Shown piece by piece: positions 1 to 9,342 of a stretch of 64,000 nt of DNA. The position numbers and the translations under genes were made by a program. Each line of letters begins with the position of its first letter. Positions within the stretch are counted from its first letter, which is position 1. The stretch is taken from contig NC_026744.1 in assembly GCF_000210295.1 (NCBI RefSeq), positions 1,364,001 through 1,428,000 on the forward strand, in the 5' to 3' direction. The notes under the pieces were generated by a model that searched no databases, was not told where the DNA came from, and saw nothing but the letters and a program-made list of their open reading frames with translations. The DNA is from Trypanosoma brucei gambiense DAL972. Its lineage: Eukaryota > Euglenozoa > Kinetoplastea > Trypanosomatida > Trypanosomatidae.

Positions 1-2
1 AA

Positions 3-1523
3 TGGCTTCCGGCATACAGAAGCACACCGAGCAGGTTGTCCATCTTCTCTGACTCGCTGTCAATGTTAAAAGCACTGCAGACAGGCCCCCTAGCCGTAAC
101 GGACCCAATTCTAAGACGACTATGGAGGCTTCTGCTTCAAGTTCAGAGAAGGAAGGTGCGTATCCGACTGCAATTTGTGTTCGGCCATTGTGGCGTGAAA
201 CGGAATGAGGTTTGCGATGAAATGGCCAAAAAGGCCGCAGATTTAGCACAGTTGCGAGACACATGGATCCCCGACATCATTGCTTATGCGAAGCGAGTGC
301 TTAGGTCGGAAGAAGTCCATGAGAACACTCATAGGTTTGGTATCACGGGCAACCACTTTCCAACAAAACATAAAGAAGAACTGACGAGGGAAGAAGAAAC
401 GGCACTGGCACGCTTTCGGGTTGGGTCTTCAAGACACTATGGATGGATGTTGCGAAAGATCAACCCGAGTGTGCCTCCACAGTGCCGATGGTGCAACCCG
501 CAACATGCAGCGATAGGACCAACAATACAAACACAAACAGCCCCACCTGTTGCGACACGCACTCTTCAGAGAACCTCCGAACCGACCAAATGTACGGAAT
601 GTGATGCCACATACCAATGCCGCTCGAGTGCTGTAACGCATATGGTAAACAAACATGGCTTTGTGCGAGCTGATGCCCTCCGGAGGATCAAATACGGCGA
701 TGCAACACCTGCAGTGGATATCCCCCCGGAGCCCCCTCCAGTGCTGGCGATCGTTCCTCTACCATCGAGCACACGAGTCCCGATGAGACCGCAGGTGCTT
801 CATTGTACCATCTGTGCCTCCAAATTCGCAGTGCCAGGCCGACTATTACACCACCTTCAAACAATACATGGCATAGGCAGCGGTAGTTGCCGCGTGAAAA
901 GGGGGCGGGAGAACGAGGACTCAGAGCAAGGAGATGGTAGCGCTCCAGCAGCGCCAGCCCCTCAGGATACACGGAAGCTGCCGTTTCAATGTGACCTGTG
1001 CGAGGCGAGCTTCGGTACACGTTCTTCCCTGTCACTACACAAGAAATTCAAACATAAGAGCATAGTGACGGAGGACGGTACCGTGGTGATGCTGCAAATC
1101 CCTCGTAAGCATGCCCGTGAGGGAAGTGTTGACGTCGCGGGAGAAGACGAGGTGCAGTGTGGTGTGTGCCAAAAAGTGCTCAGTTGCAGGGACTCCCTCA
1201 TCCGACACTGTAAGGTTTTCCACAAAGGTGAGGGAGTCGAGCTTAAATGCAGCAAAAGCACAAAATTGTGTGCCACTGATTCCCCGCATACAAACGCATC
1301 CATGTTGGTGTGCCCGACATGCGGAAGGCAGTGTGCTAGCAAAACTGGCCTCACCCTACATCAAAAGAAGATGCATGGTATGAAGGTAGAGCGCGCTGTT
1401 ACCAGCCAACGCGGCGACTGCGAAGAAACGTCGCTGCACTTGATGAGCTGTCACGGTTTGAAGGAATTACGTGTCAGGTTTGCGGTAGAGGGTGGTGTGT
1501 GTGCAAGATGTATGTTTTTCTAA
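3..1523 (+). CDS. ingi polyprotein C terminus: RNase H and C2H2 zinc fingers (5'-partial, probably frameshifted)
   Basis: The frame is open from base 3, so the gene continues off the left edge. The first ~80 residues carry an RNase H-like region (an F-S-D-S block near base 46 and the FGHCGVKRNEVCDE segment near 180-220). A long arginine-rich linker follows, then five C2H2 fingers at roughly bases 591-656, 804-869, 984-1050, 1158-1222 and 1308-1374. A degenerate C/H segment (CEETSLHLMSCHG) follows near 1420. In ingi this region follows the reverse transcriptase; RNase H removes the RNA strand during target-primed reverse transcription and the fingers bind nucleic acid. The frame stops at 1523, but protein-like sequence continues in the next frame to about 1758, so a frameshift in a GTGTGTGTG stretch near 1490-1500 is likely. 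The copy may therefore be inactive. Confidence 0.75.
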   Translation, partial: WLPAYRSTPSRLSIFSDSLSMLKALQTGPLAVTDPILRRLWRLLLQVQRRKVRIRLQFVFGHCGVKRNEVCDEMAKKAADLAQLRDTWIPDIIAYAKRVLRSEEVHENTHRFGITGNHFPTKHKEELTREEETALARFRVGSSRHYGWMLRKINPSVPPQCRWCNPQHAAIGPTIQTQTAPPVATRTLQRTSEPTKCTECDATYQCRSSAVTHMVNKHGFVRADALRRIKYGDATPAVDIPPEPPPVLAIVPLPSSTRVPMRPQVLHCTICASKFAVPGRLLHHLQTIHGIGSGSCRVKRGRENEDSEQGDGSAPAAPAPQDTRKLPFQCDLCEASFGTRSSLSLHKKFKHKSIVTEDGTVVMLQIPRKHAREGSVDVAGEDEVQCGVCQKVLSCRDSLIRHCKVFHKGEGVELKCSKSTKLCATDSPHTNASMLVCPTCGRQCASKTGLTLHQKKMHGMKVERAVTSQRGDCEETSLHLMSCHGLKELRVRFAVEGGVCARCMFF

Positions 1524-1758
1524 AAGGCTGGCGCAATTTCTCATTGCGGTTGAACGGAGCCGGCCGCAGGTGAAGTCCTCACCTAAGGTAACAGTCATAC
1601 AACCCACTCTCCCTTCTACAACTTCCCCCCTTATTGCCGAGTGTGGAGCTAGCAGGAAAAGCACCGGACGCAAGAATAGTCCAGACACCCTCAGAGACAG
1701 AGGGTATGCGGTCAACAAGCAACAGAAACAGAAAGAGGGGGAGAGAATAATAAACTAA
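1495..1758 (+). pseudogene. Out-of-frame continuation of the ingi polyprotein
   Basis: After the GT-rich stretch near 1490-1500 the coding quality moves to frame 1, giving a basic sequence that begins QDVCFSKRLAQF and ends at a stop at 1756-1758. It has no start codon of its own and reads as the natural C-terminal tail of the upstream retroposon protein. A gain of one base or loss of two (one GT unit) would explain the shift. The interpretation rests on continuity of the reading and has not been aligned with an intact ingi copy. Confidence 0.5.
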
Positions 1759-2029
1759 TAACAAAAAATCAAAACAAAAGGATTGCTAATTGACATCTTT
1801 GGGAGAGTCCGGGGTGGGAGGCTTTTCGCCCCATCTGCTGTATTCCGTTCAAATGCGGAGCTACAACAAAAATTATAGAGAGTGTGTTAGGCTGAATAAA
1901 AAAGGGAGACTCTGCCACAGTCGCCAGACCGACAGCATCTCAGGGCTCTACGGTGATGGCTGATGGCCGCGCCAGTGGGGGGAAACTCTCCCGAAGGCAC
2001 GAAGAAAATTTCAAAAAAAAAAATCTTGC

Positions 2030-2820
2030 TGTTTCGACCAAATGAACTTTGCAGCGACACCCAGAGTGGTGACCGTTGATGCAATCACTGCCCGGAGCTG
2101 ACATTGCCGGCCACCCATCTCGTGGCCTCCGGGTGCGGTGCATATGGTAATAGGACTCGGTCGATCGCTTGATTTTTAGTTGGTACGAGGTCGGCTCCGC
2201 TGCATGGTGCTGCGCGTATAGAGTTGCTCACGGTGGAGCCGTTGTTCCTCTTGCGTTGCTGATGCTGACATTTTTCGACCTTTATATTGATGGGTGAAAC
2301 GATAAGACGAAAAAAAGGTGTTTGTAGCGATTGTAGTGTTGGCGCTTCTTTTTCCCCCTATTTTTAACGGGTGCCTAATACATAGCCACTGTTTATGCTA
2401 CGCTGCACTACTCTCTTCGTGCGGGCGTGAGGCAACGTCAAGTTTCTGCTACATGTGTATCGGATAGACTGATTAACAAGCTTATCATAACCTATTTATC
2501 CCTCCGTTAGAGACTTTTCTATAACGAGGCGTGATGTTTCTATATTCTTCATGGCTCTGCAATCACGCTGTGCTATTTTTGCCCCAGATTTGCTAATGCT
2601 CACTTCTGGGAAGTATATTCCCCTCGTGGACGACTCAAATATTTCAAGAGCTGAGGGACACGGTGCTTCAACCCCTGTAACCTTCTTTACCGCTGCGCAT
2701 ATTTATTAATTTAGGGTTTCGAGGAGCCCTTGATGTGGTATGGTATGTGTCCTTGATGTGACTGTTATTCTCATTACATCTTTATTTTCCATGTGTGTCG
2801 CAAGAATATAGGTAAAGAAA
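2030..2820. other. Spacer with a retroposon-like ribozyme fold; otherwise no gene
   Basis: No convincing reading frame. It holds the Pr77-like fold listed separately at 2091-2151. An A-rich stretch (about 2309-2316) could mark the end of a very short retroposon relic. The last part is AT-rich, with a pyrimidine tract at 2764-2790 and an AG at 2803-2804 that would serve as the trans-splice acceptor for the next gene. Confidence 0.6.
2091..2151 (+). ncRNA. Pr77/HDV-like self-cleaving ribozyme candidate
   Basis: The sequence can form the nested pseudoknot of HDV-like ribozymes. P1 is 7 bp, CCCGGAG (2091-2097) with CTCCGGG (2127-2133). P2 is ATTGCC (2103-2108) with GGTAAT (2146-2151), one G-U pair. 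P3 is GCCAC (2110-2114) with GTGGC (2122-2126). L3 has 7 nt (2115-2121), and P1' follows P3' directly, as in the HDV topology. A 3-bp P4 (TGC/GCA, 2134-2142) is possible. Pr77-bearing trypanosomatid retroposons (L1Tc, ingi, SIDER types) are known to carry such ribozymes at their 5' ends, and the CCGGCCACC...CGTGG core is of that kind. The J4/2 segment only partly fits the usual CNRA pattern, so activity is uncertain. Confidence 0.5.
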
Positions 2821-4158
2821 ATGTTTCGGTGCTATGGACGAAAACTGAGTCCCCAACTACGTGACATTATACACCGACTGGACTTTATTGAAAAACAGAT
2901 TATTGATCTCAAGGCTTTTCGAGATGCGGTTCAGGCGACGTTGCCAAGCGTTGCGACCGCTGCTGATGCTCTAGCTAGGAAGCGCCAAGAAACAGCAAAC
3001 CAAATTAATGTAGTGGCGAAGGATCCTTTGACGTCCGAGGAGTTCGTAGAACTGAATCAATATTATGCCGTTCAAATGGTTCAAACGTTAGCACTTCGTA
3101 ATATGGTGCACATAAGGACGCATGAGGATCTATATTCACACGCCCGATTAATTCACAGAGAGTATCTTGTACGTGTTGCACAGCGGGCCCGCGCACTTAG
3201 TCATGCATGTGTGGGGTTGTCTCAGATGCCTTCTATTCAGGAACTACGCAGGTGGTATGAGTGGAGTTTCCATGATGTGAGGAGTACGAAAGCTCCAGTC
3301 GATGCTGAGAGCGCTCTGAAATTTGATACACTAGTTAGACGTCTTTTTTTGAGGCACTACAACGTGAGCGCACTTCTTAGCGAGGGCATGCACGAACTTG
3401 GGGAGCGCCAAAGGTGGGATGAACACTCTCACTCCGATGACCTTCTTACCGAAACATTTGACGAGCTTCAACGGTTCTTCGATGAATTTTGTATGGGTCG
3501 TGTGAGGTTGCGTTTTCTCGTGGGAAATTATGTTCAGTTGTCGACGCAAATTTTGCGGGTGGAACCACGGTACTCTGAGAAGCTTACAGCTCCCATGTAT
3601 TTTGACCACGACCCCGAGAGCTTTGTTGGACAAATATGCCAACGATGCTCATTAATAAAACTAGTAGAGTGCGCGATACGTTCCGCAAGGGCGTCTTACA
3701 GTGAGTTGGGTATTGAGCTCCGTGTAGCTGTAGATCCTGATGCAACGCTATCTGGGATTCCATACATTACGTATGATATTTTATCTGCGTTAATTGACGA
3801 TGCCATTCAGGCTAATGTTCTACGGCAGGAAAAGTATGGAATACCATTCACGCCAGTTGTGATCACTATTGCTCAACGCAATGCCAATGAGCAGTTTAGT
3901 GTCCGTGTTTCCGATACTGCCGGCGGGATGCCCCTTCATCTTGCCCGACACGTGTTGAAATATTGGTTTGCGTACAAGTGCACGGATGACATGTTGAAAC
4001 TCGCTAAAACATGGACACATAGTCCCATACGTCTACCATATGCTTACTGTGCAGCCAAGGTTTTAGGGGGGGATATATCAGTGGTTTCCATTGATGGTTA
4101 TGGCACCGACCGTTTTCTTCATCTTCCGTCAGACGGGATAGAGAGGGTTCGTTTTTAG
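2821..4158 (+). CDS. Mitochondrial PDK/BCKDK-like protein kinase with altered N-box
   Basis: 445 residues, about the usual length of pyruvate or branched-chain dehydrogenase kinases. These mitochondrial enzymes phosphorylate the E1 subunit of 2-oxoacid dehydrogenases using a GHKL (histidine-kinase-like) ATP fold. The helical N-terminal half matches the regulatory domain. The ATP domain shows a G1-type box (D365, G368, G369) and a C-terminal GYGTD block (427-430) that is diagnostic of the family. The N-box is abnormal: the residue usually Asn that binds magnesium is D327, and the usual catalytic Glu four residues before it is A323. The N terminus starts MFRCYGRK and could serve as a short import signal. 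It may be a weak kinase or a pseudokinase. Start chosen at the first ATG after an AG acceptor at 2803-2804. Confidence 0.75.
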   Translation: MFRCYGRKLSPQLRDIIHRLDFIEKQIIDLKAFRDAVQATLPSVATAADALARKRQETANQINVVAKDPLTSEEFVELNQYYAVQMVQTLALRNMVHIRTHEDLYSHARLIHREYLVRVAQRARALSHACVGLSQMPSIQELRRWYEWSFHDVRSTKAPVDAESALKFDTLVRRLFLRHYNVSALLSEGMHELGERQRWDEHSHSDDLLTETFDELQRFFDEFCMGRVRLRFLVGNYVQLSTQILRVEPRYSEKLTAPMYFDHDPESFVGQICQRCSLIKLVECAIRSARASYSELGIELRVAVDPDATLSGIPYITYDILSALIDDAIQANVLRQEKYGIPFTPVVITIAQRNANEQFSVRVSDTAGGMPLHLARHVLKYWFAYKCTDDMLKLAKTWTHSPIRLPYAYCAAKVLGGDISVVSIDGYGTDRFLHLPSDGIERVRF

Positions 4159-6619
4159 CAGTCAGCTTTTGCTAATCTTAATTTGTTTAGCTGAGATACT
4201 TACGTTTACACCTAAGCAGGAGAGCGAACGGACACACAGTTTACTACTTTTTTCTGAACTTGTCAACTATCGCTCGATTTTTGTTAGCGCTCACTATTTG
4301 TTTTACTCGTATTTTAACGTGGAATCCTCTAATGAAATTACGGAAACGAACGACTTTATCTTTTCCTGCTTATGGACATTTACCACCTTACTCTTCCTCT
4401 CTATTTTTTCCTTTGCGTTCCTCTGTTCGTGGAAGGTGGTTACTTGATGCTTTACCCTCATAATTATATCTGTACGACTACAAAATTTTTGTTCACCATT
4501 AGCAAGCATAGCCGTTGCCTGTTTCTACAAAAAAAAAAACAAGCGACAGGGTAAGTGAATGTATAGATTAAGCGGGATGTTTATGTGAAATTCCACTAGA
4601 GGAAAGCCGTTCAAAAGTCCAACTTCCCCCCACATAGGACATTTTAGTTGTGCTGAGTGGTGTACCTGCTAACTCGTGCGCTCGTGCGGGACTACATCGT
4701 GATCAAGGCAGTTGTTGAGAAGTGTAAGTAAGTTCTTACTGTTTTCTTTCCCTGCGATTAATAAAGACAAGAGTTCTCGGCGGAGGGGTATCGAAAAAAG
4801 TGATCATGTAGGGGGATATGCGTGCTTGAAAACTACCGTTAGCGTTTCTTCTGGAGCGAAGATCATGTTTGTGGAAGTCACTGGTGATGCCGTGCTGTAC
4901 CCACGACGGGCTGTATTATCTTACATTGCTTCTTGCGAGCCCCACGGTATGCAGTTTGATATTTGCCCGCCCTTACTCTCTGAGAAACACACATGTGCCA
5001 TGGATGTTGTTGGGTTGCTCCGGGGTGTAATATGCATATCGTCTTTAACCCTGGGAATGCGCGGTGTGGTGGGTTGCATGAGAGTTAGCAAACCACACCT
5101 TACTCGCCAGCAAAGCTATGTTTTCTTTCCTTTTTGCTTTATTCCCACTTCTTCAGCGCCGTTTGTTGCTGGTCGATATTCCGCCGTAATTAAAGAGAAA
5201 ATGATTCGTATGCACGGTAAACACTACTTTTGTATAAAAGTGCCAGTGTTGCGCCTTGCAGCTTTCCAAGGCGTGCAGGGCGGGGGGGGGGGGCAGGGTG
5301 TTATTCGAGGTCACTTGAGTGGCTGCGGCGCGGTGAGTTGTGTTCTTTTCAGCTCTAAAAAGGCCGCGGTAATGATGTGTGAGATGGATTCGTTTTTTAA
5401 GGCGATGTCGAGCTGGTAAAGTGAGAAAAAGTTGTGCGGTGCCGACGTTGGCGCATTCATCCCAATTATAGGAAGAGCCTTCTATCTCTCCATCACATAT
5501 TTTGGTTGTAGCAACGATTTTTGTTGGATGTATTTAGTGACTTTAGGCATATTCTTCTATGCAGATATGGATATTGAATGAGGGCATATAGTTGTATTCC
5601 ATCACGGTGATCTGCGACAGGTTTTAAATAAATTAGCTTTAGCCCCGTTGTTAACATCCGTTTTGAGACCCGTGTACGACGTTTGGGTGACACCTTCATG
5701 ATTCTATGCTCGAATAACTGCCATTTCAGTGCTGGAGACTTGATTACTGGATAATTATACAAACATTTGAAGGGAAGGGCGCGTTACAGAGGTAAATAAA
5801 CACACAACGCAAATTTTCGATTGCTGACCTTTTTTGCTATCAGAGACGGCGAGGGAAAGGAAGCGAAAAGCCTTCTTCTGTGAAGACGTGAGCGCAAGGC
5901 TCACAGCAAAGAGGGAGGTTGCAGTGATACGAATCGACGGTAAGCATGTTTGTGTGTTTTTCTGTGGCTATGTTTTTTAATATTACTGTTTATGAACCGC
6001 TGACGTCAGTAACACAGATTTCACTGCTTATATGGTCTCCTCTTTTTATTTCTTTAAGTTTGTTGTAGAGAATGTGAAACATATGAAGGTAATACAACTG
6101 TTCTAACTTCCCCCTGGGCGACAGTATAGCTCAACGAAGAAGACGGAAGGCCATGACCTGTGGTGCTGTACAGGTGGGATACTTCGCACAAAGGGCGCAT
6201 AACGGAAAATATTGCGTATGTTAAAAGCGATTTTATTTTGTTTCTTTTGAGTTCTTCAGACGTTTGTCTGTACAGGTGGAAAGGGGGGAAAGACTCGTAT
6301 TTTAATTTTACCGCAAAAAGAAATTAAGTTTTTGTTAACTAGTGTGTGACTCACATAAGGGAGCACACTTAGATGAGCGGATCACATGAGGTGGGATAAA
6401 GGTGCAGGCGTGTGTCCATGATGCTCCTTTCTTCTTTTTTCTTTTTTTTTTTTTGAGAGAGTTTTGTGGTTGTCATCTGTCTTTTATTCTGTTGGCCTTA
6501 TGCTCTTTCTTGGTTGAGTGAGGTAGTAAAGGGTATGGTGGGGTATTGTCGTGAAGAGGAGCTACGGTTGCGTTTCGTGCATGATGGATTACAATGGAAA
6601 CCGTAATGTTACCCGTGTT

Positions 6620-6682
<63 letters not shown>

Positions 6683-7863
6683 GTTGTGTGCCGTCATTGA
6701 CAGGAGATCGCGTCTCTTGTGAGAGTTATATTACAGTTCGGCGCAACGGTTTTGCCACGTTAACGCTGTTGGAATCTAATCAGAGATGTTGGGATACCTT
6801 GAAGTGTATGTTTGCTGCTAAGGTTGCTCGCAGTGTTGTGCCCCTATTGTGTTGCGTAAGTAAAGGGTTGACTGCCCTTGTTGCCGGTGTGGGAAGTAAT
6901 GAGTCTGTGCATGCTTCCCCTTGTTTGCGTTTGTGGCGTATGGGTTATGTGTAAATCGTTATTCTTTTCTGTTAATCATCGTGAGGAGCATGTTGATATA
7001 GTTTTTGGTCTTTTCCGTTCATTTGTGACAGGGGGTCAGCTCCAGGTGGTGCAAAAGTACCAGAATGAGTGGTGTAATGCCGAGGCGAATGATTCCACTG
7101 CGGCACCATACGATGCTGTCTCAAAAGGTTGAAGCGTCCTTTCACAGTGTTTTTTTTTTGGGGGGGGGTTCTGCTTTGTTGAAGTGAGCGCTGGTGGTGT
7201 TTTGATTGCAAGTGCTGAACAAATGGCAACATTACATGATTGCCCTTGAAGTGTCTGCATACACCCTGATGGGTGAGCGGAGCACATTTCTTTATGTTAG
7301 ACGGCGGTTGTGGTGCTGAAATTTATCATAGCTGCCTGTGAGTGCCCATCTCGCCCCATCCAAGGATGCTTAGATATTGTTCACTGTTTCCATATTCTTT
7401 GTTATTTTTTAAAGGCGAGGTTAAGTAAAAGTAGATTGCTGCATATTGCATTTGTGCGTAGGCCAGTACCGGCGGTTGATCTCACGAAAATTACTTTTAT
7501 TTATTTTTGTGGTTAACAATAACCCCTCTCCTGCCTGGTTGTTCCCAACGAGTGTGTATGGATCTGATGTTCTCTTCCAACCACAGTGATTGGACCCACT
7601 GCTGTATTGGTCGGCGCAGAATTTGCCGAAGCTTTTGTTTTAATATCTACCTTGCGGTAAGAGGAACCTTGCGAATAACGTGTAAGCAAAAGTGTCAAAA
7701 ACCGAACGCTTCGATGTCCCCCCTCCAAATTCGAAGTTTGAGAATTTACCTGGATGCTGGTGCCTAGCCTACCCTATTTCCCCCCCTTTTTCCCCTGCGA
7801 TTGTGTCTCATGTAGTCAGGTTGCCGAAAGGCTCAAAGTTAATTACATCGCAACATCGGTTCG
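4159..7863. other. 3.7 kb spacer without a convincing gene
   Basis: Frames here lack ATG starts or are low-complexity. A frame at 4712-5419 begins with TTG and runs through a poly-G tract (about 5281-5292), and another at 6622-6954 is just the translated GT repeat. Other contents are poly-T (about 6435-6454), a (GT)27 tract, and a G-run after T9 near 7151-7168. Long 3' UTRs, regulatory sequence, or a broken gene are possible. GT-rich tracts have been tied to RNA polymerase II start regions in T. brucei, so such a role is conceivable. Confidence 0.6.
6622..6675. repeat. (GT)27 microsatellite
   Basis: 54 bp of uninterrupted GT, followed by an imperfect TATGTGTGG extension. It sits in the middle of the longest AT-rich spacer on the left side. 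Alternating purine-pyrimidine sequence of this kind can adopt Z-DNA. Confidence 0.97.
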
Positions 7864-9342
7864 ATGAACTCTAAAGACACGAATGAGTTGAAAAGGGGTG
7901 CTGGGTACCTAAAAGAAAAAGCAATAATTGGGCTTACGCGTGTGACGGGAAATGAACTGGATCGTGCCATATACAAAGTTACAAGTCACAAGCTTAAGGC
8001 CCCTAAGGAGAAGCACATGCAGCGGGTTTTGGCCGCGACACGCGGATATAGTAGCCAAAAAACTCACAAAGGTCGCAACACATGCGAGTACATTGTTTCT
8101 GAGTTTGAGAAGCGTCTTCATACACACAACTGGATCGTTGTATTGAAAACGTTGGTGACGTTTCATCGCTTAATGAAGGATGGTTCGGACGAGGTGAATA
8201 ATTGTATACAGCAAAACCGTAATATTTTTTGCTTTCGCAACATAAAGGACCTTTCAGAGAGTTCCGAAGGGGCCGTACAAAGTGTGTTTATCCGCCAGTA
8301 TATGTATTACCTCGAGGAGCGTTCCTCTTCTCAACGGAAGCTAGGTGCTTCTAAACGTATGGAAAACAGTGAATTTGGCGTTTTTCTTCGGTCCCTCGAT
8401 GTTGACACTCTTGGCCCCGTCTTTGAGTCGCTGTTGGTGCAACTTTCTGCACTTGTCGAGGTACAGTACAAGGAGGCTATAGTTGACAACTTTTGCACGA
8501 TGGAGGCTTTTCAAAGGCTGGTGAACGATGGGAAGCTACTCTATCAGATACTTTCAGACCGGGCAATCTTTATACTTGACGGCTTTAGTGGGTTTACTCT
8601 TCAGCAGAAAAAGGATTGGGTAAGGCGGTATCGGGAATACACTGTAGTGGGAGAGAGACTGCGCTTACTTTTCGAATCAATCGCAAACTCAAAAAGGATG
8701 TTTGACGAACCTCCTCCACCCCTAAAGGCGCTTCCCGGGTCTTTATTAGAGAGCCTGGAGAGAGAAGTCCGTTTGAGTAGCATAGCTCACGAGGACATAA
8801 CCGAGACGCTCGAGAGTCTGGGTATAACTGCCGATGAAAAGACCCCACTGAAGGCGACAACTTCAGATGGCACAATGGCAATATACTCACCAGTGGGGGC
8901 TGAGAAGGCGCTTGACACCACAGAGACAGGAGCACCTCCGGTCACTGAGCCCAAAAAAGAGTCTGGTTTCTCAATTGATGATCTGTTTGTGCCTCCTCCT
9001 GTCACCGACTCTCATCAACAAACATCTTATAACCCGTCCACAATACCTCAAGGTACCCAGATGGAGGGGCCCCTTATTCAAACTGAGGCGAACCCAAACA
9101 TGACCTACACTTTCCCAACCGGGGTTCCTGTTGGTCAAAACTTCTTCGGCCAACAACCGACAGGGAATTCATTGACGTGGGAGGCCCCCAGCCCTGCACC
9201 GGGTTCGATGCAGCCGCAGTCTGCAGCGGGCATCGTTCCCTCGTGGAGTGATTCGTCAGCATCATGGGGTCGAGGTAATTGCGGTAGCAATACTGTGGAT
9301 CCGTTTAAGGATCTTTACGCGAGCCAGAAGGGAGGCCAGTAG
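7864..9342 (+). CDS. CALM: AP180/CALM-type clathrin assembly protein (ANTH domain)
   Basis: 492 residues. The N-terminal ~280 residues form an ANTH domain, which binds PtdIns(4,5)P2 and recruits clathrin and its adaptors to forming vesicles; in trypanosomes this happens at the flagellar pocket. The lipid-binding signature K-x9-K-x-K-H is intact (K38, K48, K50, H51), followed by GYSSQKTHKGRN and a helical EFEKRLHTHNWIVVLKTLVTFHRLM-type segment typical of the family. The C-terminal ~200 residues are Pro/Ser/Gln-rich and disordered. They hold short motifs that could bind endocytic partners: DDLF near 378 and a DPF motif near the C terminus (base ~9298). Start is the first ATG of the frame. It resembles the T. 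brucei protein described as TbCALM. Confidence 0.85.
   Translation: MNSKDTNELKRGAGYLKEKAIIGLTRVTGNELDRAIYKVTSHKLKAPKEKHMQRVLAATRGYSSQKTHKGRNTCEYIVSEFEKRLHTHNWIVVLKTLVTFHRLMKDGSDEVNNCIQQNRNIFCFRNIKDLSESSEGAVQSVFIRQYMYYLEERSSSQRKLGASKRMENSEFGVFLRSLDVDTLGPVFESLLVQLSALVEVQYKEAIVDNFCTMEAFQRLVNDGKLLYQILSDRAIFILDGFSGFTLQQKKDWVRRYREYTVVGERLRLLFESIANSKRMFDEPPPPLKALPGSLLESLEREVRLSSIAHEDITETLESLGITADEKTPLKATTSDGTMAIYSPVGAEKALDTTETGAPPVTEPKKESGFSIDDLFVPPPVTDSHQQTSYNPSTIPQGTQMEGPLIQTEANPNMTYTFPTGVPVGQNFFGQQPTGNSLTWEAPSPAPGSMQPQSAAGIVPSWSDSSASWGRGNCGSNTVDPFKDLYASQKGGQ

Larger units (their letters stand above)
1..2029 (+). mobile_element. 3' part of an ingi-type non-LTR retrotransposon
   Basis: The left edge of the window lies inside a retroposon reading frame: RNase H-like sequence followed by a long C2H2 zinc-finger region, the order known for the C terminus of the T. 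brucei ingi polyprotein. The endonuclease and reverse transcriptase would lie upstream, outside the window. The 3' limit is uncertain. An A-rich stretch follows the last coding sequence at about 1759-1781, and a clean run of 11 A residues sits at about 2019-2029 after roughly 250 bp of non-coding sequence. I prefer the second as the poly(A) tail, but the first is possible. The 5' end and target-site duplication cannot be seen. Confidence 0.75.

Noticed and set aside
4712..5419. A 235-codon frame in the first large gap
   Set aside because: Begins with TTG, has its first ATG well inside, runs through a poly-G tract, and shows no family features or coding-like composition.
6622..6954. A frame translating the GT repeat into Cys-Val
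   Set aside because: It is the repeat itself plus spacer sequence, with no ATG of its own before the repeat.
9190..9220. A tRNA B-box-like sequence (GGTTCGATGC) in the CALM gene
   Set aside because: It lies inside a well-supported reading frame and no A box or cloverleaf is seen.
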